Assembly (NCBI GenBank): GCA_937901145.1
Contig: CALCHE010000162.1
Span: 1-11,949, forward strand
Source: an uncultured Clostridia bacterium
Lineage (GTDB): Bacteria; Bacillota; Clostridia; Oscillospirales; Acutalibacteraceae
Reading direction: 5' to 3'
DNA length: 11,949 nt
Below are positions 7,042-11,656 of this stretch, in pieces (the stretch's first letter is position 1; each line of letters starts with the position of its first letter). Made by a program: the position numbers and the translations under genes. The notes beneath the pieces are model-generated. The model did no database searches, was not told the DNA's origin, and saw only the letters and a program-made list of their open reading frames with translations.

Positions 7042-7091
7042 TTTACCGCTCCTTTCTTGACTTTTGGAAGGAGTATATGGTAAAATGACAT
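7023..7091 (-). CDS. 22-codon leader ORF overlapping the integrase start
   Basis: ATG at 7091 is preceded by AGGAGGAG (7103-7096) at ideal spacing, the strongest ribosome site in this leader. The product would begin MSFYHILLPKVKKG and end CRNKP. Its stop (7025-7023) lies 19 bases inside the integrase gene in another frame. It may be a leader peptide that couples or limits integrase translation, or simply a strong ribosome-loading site; nothing in the peptide suggests an own function. The opposing small RNA would cover its ribosome site. Confidence 0.45.
   Translation of the reverse strand: MSFYHILLPKVKKGAVKCRNKP
7057..7086 (+). promoter_or_regulatory. Promoter of the antisense small RNA in the integrase leader
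   Basis: TTGACT (7057-7062), 18-base spacer, TAAAAT (7081-7086) with an extended -10 TG at 7078-7079. It points away from the integrase, on the opposite strand, with a predicted start near 7093. Nothing coding lies directly downstream on this strand, but a terminator does. Confidence 0.65.
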
Positions 7092-7108
7092 AGTACTCCT
7101 CCTGTTTC

Positions 7109-7122
7109 CCTGTGGTTGGGTG
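7109..7122 (-). repeat. Leader motif copy 1 (before integrase leader ORF)
   Basis: CACCCAACCACAGG on the minus strand, 17 bases before the ATG of the leader ORF. Same sense orientation relative to the downstream gene as the other three copies. This copy is exactly opposite the candidate small RNA. Confidence 0.8.
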
Positions 7123-7139
7123 AATTTGGTGGTTTACAT

Positions 7140-7174
7140 TTCCTCATCGACTGGTCCTCGATGGGGAGTTTTTT
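7140..7174 (+). terminator. Terminator of the candidate small RNA
   Basis: An 11-bp stem (7140-7150 with 7158-7168, including two G-T pairs), 7-base loop and six T (7169-7174). On the opposite strand the T run becomes an upstream A run, so it works only in the + direction, against the integrase operon. Confidence 0.75.
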
Positions 7175-7178
7175 ATTT

Positions 7179-7206
7179 AAGCTCTCTAAGAGGGCTTTAT
7201 TTTTTT
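7179..7206 (+). terminator. Second, tandem + strand terminator
   Basis: AAGCTCTC (7179-7186) pairs with GAGGGCTT (7190-7197), loop TAA, followed by TATTTTTTT. It lies immediately after the small RNA terminator and touches the stop codon of the DinD-like gene on the other strand. Shares a 17-base identical segment with the hairpin at 8069-8092. Confidence 0.6.
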
Positions 7207-8053
7207 ATTCCGGGAGTTTGCCTGACTGCCCCGCTATTTTCTTCTCTTGCTTTTTAACTCGTCTTTCAAGTTTTTTTATGTCTTCAGAGGGCGGTAACTC
7301 TTCAGGTGTTATGCCTCTTTGCTTGAGCATATCACGCACGGTTGTATTATTTTGGATATGTTCGTCAGTAATGGGAAGTTCTCCTTGTAAATCTTTAGCC
7401 TCTACATTATAGTTGGTTATTTCTGTGGCAAGATTTTTAGCAGCGATAGAAAGTGTGGGAAGAAAATCAGCTAATGGACGACTGTCCTTTACCCCTAATT
7501 TCTTTTTCATTTCCTGTGTTGTGTATCCTCCGAAGAGAGCTCTGTCGCCCTTGGAGCGGATTCGGGCAAAGCCTTTATCATCAACTCCTCGTTCATATAT
7601 GTTTTGAGAGAGCCTTTTTTCGGATTCTTTTAACCGGCCACGAGCTTCGGTTCGCTCTATATAGGATATTCGTTCTTCGATAAGCTCCTGTTTTCTGGTC
7701 TGAAAAGCAAAATAACTCTGTGCAAAAGCTATTTCTTCTTTTTTAGGGTCTCCGTTTTGCGCTATAAGATAACAGGCATATCGTGTCAGCATATAATCCT
7801 TAACAGGACGGTGAGCACCGCTTCCCAGCGGAACCATTTTCGTGACCTCACGAAAATGGTCGGAAGCCTCAACATCACTTGAGTTGCAGGAGTCGAGAGC
7901 TCTTTCAATCGCTTTGTCGAAATTTTCCCAGCGTTCATAACCTAATAAAGGCATCAGGTCTCTTGCACGCCAATATTCTACATCTGCTTCTTCGTTTTTA
8001 TATGCGGCATCATCGAAAAGTTTTTTAATCATTATAATTCTTTTCTTTTCCAT
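7205..8053 (-). CDS. DinD-like protein (DNA damage-inducible protein D family)
   Basis: 282 residues, close to the length of Escherichia coli DinD. The N-terminal half (about 8-130) is BRO-N-like: FDDAAYKNEEADVEYWRARDL and LLGYERWENFDKAIERA, then DHFREVTKMVPLGSGA and YMLTRYACYLIAQNGDP. The C-terminal half has YIERTEARGRLKESEK and FGGYTTQEMKKKLGV, as in DinD, and ends in a Lys/Glu-rich coiled stretch. DinD of E. coli is SOS-induced and inhibits RecA filament activity; the same is possible here but unproven. ATG 8053 follows GGTGAAAGGA. It reads in the same direction as the integrase downstream and the zinc-ribbon gene upstream. I see no LexA box nearby. Confidence 0.85.
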   Translation of the reverse strand: MEKKRIIMIKKLFDDAAYKNEEADVEYWRARDLMPLLGYERWENFDKAIERALDSCNSSDVEASDHFREVTKMVPLGSGAHRPVKDYMLTRYACYLIAQNGDPKKEEIAFAQSYFAFQTRKQELIEERISYIERTEARGRLKESEKRLSQNIYERGVDDKGFARIRSKGDRALFGGYTTQEMKKKLGVKDSRPLADFLPTLSIAAKNLATEITNYNVEAKDLQGELPITDEHIQNNTTVRDMLKQRGITPEELPPSEDIKKLERRVKKQEKKIAGQSGKLPE

Positions 8054-8068
8054 AAAAATCCTTTCACC

Positions 8069-8092
8069 GCCCTATGAGGGCTTTATTTTTTT
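8069..8092 (+). terminator. + strand terminator-like hairpin at the DinD/zinc-ribbon junction
   Basis: GCCCT (8069-8073) pairs with AGGGC (8077-8081), loop ATG, then TTTATTTTTTT. It is oriented against the flanking genes. On the minus strand the same hairpin sits in the DinD leader directly before GGTGAAAGGA. The segment 8076-8092 is identical to 7190-7206. Confidence 0.5.
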
Positions 8093-8093
8093 C

Positions 8094-8972
8094 TTATTTT
8101 ACAAGCTCAACATACAGAGCATCTAAAGACGGAATAGTGATTTGTTCACCGAAGATAGACGTATATGATTCTTCTCCTTGACAGATACCATACAATTTAA
8201 CAATATCACCTTCGAGAATTTTATCTTGTCCGTCATCAATATTAAATGTTACGTATATAGTATCTTCGTATAAACCATAGCTATTGAGAGTAACATTCAC
8301 TCGTGCATAATACTTTGTGCCGAAGCTTTTTCCGCATTGAATTACTTCGCCTTTAAAATATAAATTTTCATCTTTAAATTTATTAGGATTTCGAGCGAGT
8401 TTTTCATATTCAATCTTTGTGCATGTTTCTTTAAAATCTGCTACTGATGTGGTAGATTCTGCTTCAGGTGAAGTAGTTTTATTTTCGGTTGTTGATGTAA
8501 CAGAAGTTGTATTTTCATCGTTTGCATCAGATATATCCACTGCCAAGAGTGTAAAAGAAGAAATGATACAAAGTAAAATAACAGTTAATCTTTTTCTGCC
8601 ACTTATATTGGTAGGATGTTTACTTCGCGGACCATCTCTTAAAGCTAAAACATACATAAAAATACCTATAGCAATAATTACAAAGCCGCATAAAATACTT
8701 TCCTCTATAAAAGCAAGCATAGAACCACAAAACAATATTATTGTAGCAATTAAGATTTCAATGACGCGCAATATAATATTTCTCATACTTTTATTTTGTA
8801 CGCATTTGGTTTCAGGTTCTATATTAGGTATGTACGAATGAAAGGCATCGTCTGTTTCGTTTTTTGTGCTTTCTTTGGTATGTGTTAGAACGGTGATAAG
8901 TTCAGTTCCGCAGCCGGAGCAGAATTTAGCATCATCAGGATTACTATGTCCGCAGTTATTACAGAACGCCAT
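8094..8972 (-). CDS. Zinc-ribbon membrane protein with C-terminal OB-fold-like domain
   Basis: 292 residues. The N-terminal zinc ribbon has C4-x2-C7 and C18-x2-C21 (FCNNCGHSNPDDAKFCSGCG). Membrane helices lie at about 66-82, 92-111 and 128-146. A Thr/Ser/Glu-rich linker (about 153-178) follows, then a C-terminal domain (about 180-292) with YFKGEVIQCGKSFG, repeated beta strands and GDIVKLYGICQGEESY, resembling tRNA_anti-like OB folds seen in phage and mobile-element membrane proteins. The ribbon should be cytoplasmic and the OB-like domain outside. Function unknown; a cell-envelope or lysogeny-conversion role is a guess. ATG 8972 follows GAGGAGGAC; it lies 17 bases downstream of the PH-domain gene, so the two form an operon. 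It is more AT-rich than the core genes. Confidence 0.75.
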   Translation of the reverse strand: MAFCNNCGHSNPDDAKFCSGCGTELITVLTHTKESTKNETDDAFHSYIPNIEPETKCVQNKSMRNIILRVIEILIATIILFCGSMLAFIEESILCGFVIIAIGIFMYVLALRDGPRSKHPTNISGRKRLTVILLCIISSFTLLAVDISDANDENTTSVTSTTENKTTSPEAESTTSVADFKETCTKIEYEKLARNPNKFKDENLYFKGEVIQCGKSFGTKYYARVNVTLNSYGLYEDTIYVTFNIDDGQDKILEGDIVKLYGICQGEESYTSIFGEQITIPSLDALYVELVK

Positions 8973-8989
8973 AAGCGAGTCCTCCTCAA

Positions 8990-9361
8990 TTAAAGTGTAT
9001 ATGTGCTGATTAATTTACAGATTTGAGCAATATTGGTTCTGTCCGTGAATTCAAGCTTTACTTTACCGAGACCGCTGAACCATAACTCTAATTCACAGTC
9101 GTTATCCATCATACCGGCACTTTCTGTAGAAAAGGCTTGTATTTTGGAATAAGGAAGAGATGTAATGTCTTTCTTTTTGCCGGTCATACCTTGAACATTG
9201 ATAACAAAGATTCTCTTGTTACTGAAAATTACACCGTCGCGCACCGTTTTGTAGGTTGAAATTAATTCTTCGCCGGGAACGAGCAGAGGAGCTACCTCTG
9301 AATCGAAAGCGTTAGGTGCGGATTTAAGCTTTAAGAGGTTGGGGTTTTTGAAGTCGATCAT
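8990..9361 (-). CDS. Bacterial PH-domain protein (YokE/bPH-like)
   Basis: 123 residues, no membrane helix. After a short N-terminus comes VPGEELISTYKTVRDGVIFSNKRIFV, with strands leading to LPYSKIQAFSTESAG and a strand pair ending LELWFSGLGKVKLEF, closed by a C-terminal helix (IAQICKLISTY). This is the usual pattern of single bacterial PH domains such as YokE, common in phages and prophages of Firmicutes. The role is unknown; family members may act in stress or envelope responses. It is the first gene of the PH / zinc-ribbon / DinD / int run, with an AAAAGGAG ribosome site and operator-like repeats upstream. Confidence 0.8.
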   Translation of the reverse strand: MIDFKNPNLLKLKSAPNAFDSEVAPLLVPGEELISTYKTVRDGVIFSNKRIFVINVQGMTGKKKDITSLPYSKIQAFSTESAGMMDNDCELELWFSGLGKVKLEFTDRTNIAQICKLISTYTL

Positions 9362-9385
9362 TTTTTTATCTCCTTTTTGTTAATT

Positions 9386-9424
9386 TTCAAGTAGTTACAA
9401 CTACCCTTATTCATATAGTTACAA
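9386..9424. promoter_or_regulatory. Operator-like direct repeats upstream of the PH-domain gene
   Basis: TTCAAGTAGTTACAA (9386-9400) and TTCATATAGTTACAA (9410-9424) match at 13 of 15 bases with a 24-base period. The first includes GTAGTT-AC-AACTAC (9391-9404), a 6+6 inverted repeat. They lie 25-63 bases before the PH gene start, where its promoter should be (a TATATG preceded by TTACTT at 17 bases is the best candidate). Confidence 0.45.
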
Positions 9425-9454
9425 AAATCGCAAAAAGTAACATATTTTTTCAAA

Positions 9455-10102
9455 TTAATTTACTTTACTTAAAAAATATACTGCCTTACCGAGTATCTTA
9501 AGGTCGTTAAGCTCTTCGTTCCTGTATTCGATTTCCTTAAAGGTCGGATTTTCAGCACGGAGAACCACTGTATCTCCGTAACGGTAAAAGCGTTTGAGAG
9601 TAGCTTCGTTGTCTATCAGAACGGCGGCGATTTCACCGTTTTCAACCGTCTCCTGTTTCCTTATATATACAATATCGTTATCCAGGATACGTGCACCTAC
9701 CATACTGTTGCCTTTACATCTGAGGGCGAAGTCAGCGTGTATATGCTCCGGCATAGATACCATTGATTCTATATTTTCCTCTGCAAGTATAGGTGTTCCG
9801 CAGGCGATCGTGCCTACAAGCGGGACCATTTTTGTTTTTGGCAGGGGAATGATATTGTCGGGAAGAATAGAAGTATTATCTTCCATTGGGACATCTGCTC
9901 CCATAAGCCATGCTGGACTTACATTATAATAAGCTGATAAAATTTGGATGGTAGGAAGACCTATTCTTTCAGTTTCTCCTTTTTCCCAACGCATAACTGT
10001 AGTTTTATGTACTCCAACTAAAGTACCTATTTGTTCTAATGTTTGATTTGCTTTTAATCTGCATTGTTTTAGTCTTTCAGCAGTAATCATACTGTTTGTC
10101 AT
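9455..10102 (-). CDS. LexA-like/CI-type repressor (HTH + S24 peptidase)
   Basis: 215 residues from ATG 10102. The N-terminal HTH (about 6-60) has LEQIGTLVGVHKTTVMRWEKG and an AWLMG end typical of phage repressors. The C-terminal S24 self-cleaving domain has a likely cleavage bond C101-G102 (VGTIACGTP), nucleophile S133 (KGNSM) and Lys K170 (EATLKRF); the Ser-Lys spacing of 37 equals that of LexA. So it is probably inactivated by RecA-stimulated self-cleavage upon DNA damage. The frame is open to 10195, but ATG 10102 follows GGGTGAT and matches where repressors begin, and the upstream part covers its promoter. It is divergent from the Cro-like gene across a shared operator region. Confidence 0.92.
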   Translation of the reverse strand: MTNSMITAERLKQCRLKANQTLEQIGTLVGVHKTTVMRWEKGETERIGLPTIQILSAYYNVSPAWLMGADVPMEDNTSILPDNIIPLPKTKMVPLVGTIACGTPILAEENIESMVSMPEHIHADFALRCKGNSMVGARILDNDIVYIRKQETVENGEIAAVLIDNEATLKRFYRYGDTVVLRAENPTFKEIEYRNEELNDLKILGKAVYFLSKVN

Positions 10103-10119
10103 TTTTATCACCCAAATGA

Positions 10120-10148
10120 AATATAGCATATTATTGCAGAGATTGCAA
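10120..10148 (-). promoter_or_regulatory. Repressor promoter with TTGCAA operator over its -35
   Basis: On the minus strand TTGCAA (10148-10143), a 17-base spacer and TATATT (10125-10120), 17 bases before the repressor start. The -35 is itself one of the TTGCAA elements, which suits autoregulation. Confidence 0.6.
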
Positions 10149-10186
10149 CTATTTTTGCAAAAAATATCAAAAAAGTTGCAAATTGC
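10143..10186. promoter_or_regulatory. Operator cluster of TTGCAA elements between repressor and Cro-like gene
   Basis: TTGCAAC at 10143-10149, TTGCAA at 10155-10160 and GTTGCAAATTGC at 10175-10186. TTGCAA is its own reverse complement, and a TTGCA also lies at 10134-10138. They lie between the divergent promoters and, with the GTTGC-N5-GCAAC site at 10221-10235, form a lambda-like control region. Confidence 0.6.
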
Positions 10187-10188
10187 TA

Positions 10189-10217
10189 TTGACAAGCAAG
10201 AAATAATGTGATAATAT
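10189..10217 (+). promoter_or_regulatory. Early (lytic-type) promoter of the Cro-like gene
   Basis: Perfect TTGACA (10189-10194), 17-base spacer, TAATAT (10212-10217). Operators sit just upstream (10175-10186) and just downstream (10221-10235), well placed for repression. Confidence 0.85.
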
Positions 10218-10236
10218 CAAGTTGCAAAACGCAACA
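10217..10236. promoter_or_regulatory. Operator copy A (GTTGC-N5-GCAAC)
   Basis: TCAAGTTGCAAAACGCAACA, with inverted arms GTTGC (10221-10225) and GCAAC (10231-10235), sits directly after the early promoter -10, over the transcription start. It matches operator copy B at 19 of 20 bases. Confidence 0.65.
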
Positions 10237-10254
10237 GAAGAGAGGTGAACAGAT

Positions 10255-10470
10255 GTGCCAAATGAAAAAAAGATAAAAGCGAGGATTGTAGAATTAGGCT
10301 TAACTATTGGAATTTTAGCAGATGAAATGGGGTTAAGCGCATATACTTTAGGTCAGAAAATTTCAGGCAAATCCCCTATGACCTTGAAAGAAGCAAGATA
10401 TTTAAAGGATAGGTTGAATATTGCCGATGAAGAGGTTGTACTTTATTTTTTTATTCGTCAAGTTGCATAA
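10255..10470 (+). CDS. Cro-like small HTH regulator (DUF739-like)
   Basis: 71 residues with a helix-turn-helix near the N-terminus (about 18-45: LADEMGLSAYTLGQKISGKS) followed by LKEARYLKDRLNI and an EVVLYFF ending, the layout of phage DUF739/Cro-type proteins. The start is GTG 10255, placed by AGAGGTG (10241-10247); the nearby ATG 10253 is in another frame and stops early. It is divergent from the LexA-like repressor and probably competes for the same GTTGC-N5-GCAAC operators, one of which overlaps its own stop codon. It should be first in the early rightward transcript. Confidence 0.8.
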   Translation: MPNEKKIKARIVELGLTIGILADEMGLSAYTLGQKISGKSPMTLKEARYLKDRLNIADEEVVLYFFIRQVA

Positions 10471-10477
10471 CGCAACA
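10458..10477. promoter_or_regulatory. Operator copy B at the end of the Cro-like gene
   Basis: TCAAGTTGCATAACGCAACA with arms GTTGC (10462-10466) and GCAAC (10472-10476). It includes the stop codon of the Cro-like gene (TAA 10468-10470). I see no convincing promoter beside it, so it may be an auxiliary site for looping or roadblock, or may control a promoter I cannot recognise. Confidence 0.55.
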
Positions 10478-10491
10478 AAGGTAGATGCAAA

Positions 10492-10506
10492 ACACCCAAC
10501 CACAGG
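10492..10506 (+). repeat. Leader motif copy 2 (before 58-residue membrane peptide)
   Basis: ACACCCAACCACAGG, 14 bases before ATG 10521 and immediately followed by the ribosome site AAAGGAG. 14 contiguous bases (10493-10506) are complementary to the candidate small RNA at 7109-7122. Confidence 0.8.
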
Positions 10507-10520
10507 AAAGGAGAAATGCT

Positions 10521-10697
10521 ATGTATATTTTTTTCATCATCTTATTGTGGACAGTAACAGCTCTCTGCATTAAGAAAAGCAGAGAGCTGTGGAAGGATGA
10601 TAAACAGGTAAGAAGAATATATATCGCCTGGGCTTTATTTTTGGCGATTCCCACTACGGTTTATTACGGAATATGTATCTCGCAAATCATCATTTAA
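10521..10697 (+). CDS. 58-residue two-helix membrane peptide
   Basis: It starts at ATG 10521 after AAAGGAG (7-base spacing); an ATG at 10485 in frame lacks a ribosome site and would run through the leader motif. The peptide has a first hydrophobic helix (about 2-18), a charged middle (KKSRELWKDDKQVRR) and a second helix (about 34-57). A perfect 12-bp inverted repeat lies inside the coding region (10557-10590). Its 3' end overlaps the convergent 155-residue gene by 63 bases. No family recognised; small phage early membrane peptides may act as holin-like, exclusion or toxin factors, but nothing here decides it. Confidence 0.6.
   Translation: MYIFFIILLWTVTALCIKKSRELWKDDKQVRRIYIAWALFLAIPTTVYYGICISQIII
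10557..10590. repeat. Perfect 12-bp inverted repeat inside the 58-residue ORF
   Basis: ACAGCTCTCTGC (10557-10568) and GCAGAGAGCTGT (10579-10590) with a 10-base loop. No T run follows, so it is not a standard terminator. In mRNA it would be a stable stem soon after the start codon. Confidence 0.75.
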
Positions 10698-11102
10698 ACA
10701 GGAGGCAAGAGTAGTCATTTTATCGAAATACAATTTTGTTTCTTTAACATCACTTGGATAACCGATTTTTTCAGTGAAATTTAAAAAATCAATAATAAGC
10801 TGCTTGCTTTCATCATCTGCATAGAGAATTGCAGAATTTATAGCCGATCTAAAGTTTCGCCAACTTACAATGCTATTATTTTCCATTTGCTGACCGATTT
10901 CTTGAAGTAAATTATCATAAGCAGTTTTTTTACAAGAATAAAAAACTTCAATTTGAGATTTTGACAATTCATAGTTTAGTTCAAGTCTTCTCATTTTAAT
11001 TTGATGCCTATTGTTCATAAATGCAACCACAACAGGTGAAACGATACCGGTAAGAGCAACAACAATAGGAATAATGGTTAATAATAATTCAGTTTTGGAC
11101 AT
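10635..11102 (-). CDS. Membrane-anchored 155-residue protein, unrecognised
   Basis: It starts at ATG 11102 with AAAGGAG seven bases upstream and a strong promoter; the open frame reaches 11327, but that part runs through the promoter. One N-terminal membrane helix (about 6-29, LLLTIIPIVVALTGIVSPVVVA) is followed by a cytoplasmic-looking helical, charged region (MRRLELNYELSKSQIEVFY and beyond). Similar N-terminal-helix plus coiled proteins are common in prophages and plasmids of Firmicutes, without assigned function. It is convergent with, and overlaps by 63 bases, the 58-residue membrane peptide, and has its own promoter against the early direction. It could therefore be a lysogeny-expressed gene such as an exclusion protein (inference). 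Confidence 0.7.
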   Translation of the reverse strand: MSKTELLLTIIPIVVALTGIVSPVVVAFMNNRHQIKMRRLELNYELSKSQIEVFYSCKKTAYDNLLQEIGQQMENNSIVSWRNFRSAINSAILYADDESKQLIIDFLNFTEKIGYPSDVKETKLYFDKMTTLASCLNDDLRDTYSVINRSGNRQK

Positions 11103-11129
11103 ATAAATGCTCCTTTCAATTTTTTTATC

Positions 11130-11158
11130 ATTATAGCACAGCAGATAAATGAGGGCAA
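11130..11158 (-). promoter_or_regulatory. Sigma-A promoter of the 155-residue protein gene
   Basis: On the minus strand TTGCCC (11158-11153), 17-base spacer, perfect TATAAT (11135-11130), 28 bases before the ATG. Confidence 0.75.
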
Positions 11159-11160
11159 GT

Positions 11161-11175
11161 ACACCCAACCACAGG
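11161..11175 (+). repeat. Leader motif copy 3 (before BC1881-like gene)
   Basis: ACACCCAACCACAGG, 24 bases before GTG 11200. Fourteen contiguous bases are complementary to the candidate small RNA. It begins two bases after the divergent promoter's -35. Confidence 0.8.
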
Positions 11176-11199
11176 AGACCAGCGAAAGGGGGGAGAAGG

Positions 11200-11346
11200 G
11201 TGAAAGAACTTAAAAACATTCCTACTTGTGAATTAGTTGAAGAACTTAAAACAAGAGAAGGCGTTGAAACAACGATAGCCGAACCGTATGAAGACATTAC
11301 AGTTACAGCAAACGGCCCGGCAATCATTTTAAAGGTTATTGATTAA
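11200..11346 (+). CDS. BC1881-like small phage protein
   Basis: 48 residues starting at GTG 11200 after a GGGGGGAG ribosome site; the in-frame ATG at 11149 has no ribosome site and would translate the leader motif. KELKNIPTCELVEELKTREG, then EPYEDITVTANGPAIILKVID, is the pattern I associate with the small BC1881 family found in Firmicutes phages, function unknown. A soluble helix plus beta-hairpin fold is likely. It overlaps the end of the convergent KTSC gene by four bases. Confidence 0.7.
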   Translation: MKELKNIPTCELVEELKTREGVETTIAEPYEDITVTANGPAIILKVID

Positions 11347-11549
11347 TGAATTCTTCGACATGCATAAACGTTTCTAATGTAAGCATGAAAATATCTGCCC
11401 TTTGATGGAGCATTAAGTAGTGCAGAGTAGACGTGTTGAGGCACATCTGAATAAGAATATAGTCCACCGGAATGGAATGAAATGTAGAGTGTGCCGTTTT
11501 CGTATCCAACGCTACTTAAATCTGACGAAGATACAGGAATCATATTCAT
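11343..11549 (-). CDS. KTSC-domain small protein
   Basis: 68 residues that are almost entirely one KTSC domain: IPVSSSDLSSVGYENGTLYI, then FHSGGLYSYSDVPQHVY, and a final FHAYIRNVYACRRI. KTSC proteins are small, frequent in phages and mobile elements, and sometimes fused to lysyl-tRNA synthetase-like or nuclease domains; the biochemical role is not settled, and nucleic-acid binding is a common guess. ATG 11549 follows GAAAGGGGG. It is divergent from the excisionase-like gene across a 107-base gap holding leader motif copy 4. Confidence 0.85.
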   Translation of the reverse strand: MNMIPVSSSDLSSVGYENGTLYISFHSGGLYSYSDVPQHVYSALLNAPSKGRYFHAYIRNVYACRRIH

Positions 11550-11611
11550 TTTTACACCCCCTTTCTTACAAATATAGTGTCAGAAAGAAGGGAAAAGTAA
11601 CAAAAAAATAA

Positions 11612-11625
11612 ACACCCAACCACTG
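11612..11625 (+). repeat. Leader motif copy 4 (before excisionase-like gene)
   Basis: ACACCCAACCACTG, 31 bases before ATG 11657. Eleven contiguous bases (11613-11623) are complementary to the candidate small RNA; this copy diverges after the core and lies further from its ribosome site than the others. Confidence 0.7.
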
Positions 11626-11656
11626 TATATAAAAAATCATTCAAGGAGGTTAATCA

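Larger units (their letters stand above)
7093..7174 (+). ncRNA. Candidate antisense small RNA complementary to four leader motifs
   Basis: About 82 bases between an extended -10 promoter and a strong terminator hairpin, with no credible ORF. It is antisense to the integrase/leader-ORF ribosome site. Its 5' part is CTCC-rich (7096-7103, an anti-Shine-Dalgarno sequence), then comes CCTGTGGTTGGGTG (7109-7122). That segment is complementary over 14 bases to the leaders of the 58-residue membrane peptide gene (10493-10506) and the BC1881-like gene (11162-11175), and over 11 bases to that of the excisionase-like gene (11613-11623). With the first target a further AAA/TTT and GGAG/CTCC match would cover its ribosome site. 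A role in repressing translation is inferred. Expression itself cannot be judged from sequence. Confidence 0.6.

Noticed and set aside
7116..7412. 98-codon + strand open frame starting at the small RNA
   Set aside because: It runs through two strong terminators and then antisense to the DinD-like gene; no ribosome site precedes it.
10103..10195. N-terminal extension of the repressor frame
   Set aside because: It covers the repressor promoter and operators; ATG 10102 has GGGTGAT upstream and fits the family start.
10485..10520. Upstream ATG for the 58-residue peptide
   Set aside because: No ribosome site; it would translate the leader motif and the real AAAGGAG.
7109..11625. The four CACCCAACCAC copies as a CRISPR array or as integrase arm-binding sites
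   Set aside because: Spacing is irregular (kilobases to hundreds of bases), each copy lies in a gene leader in sense orientation, and none flanks the attachment site at the tRNA, where arm sites would be expected.
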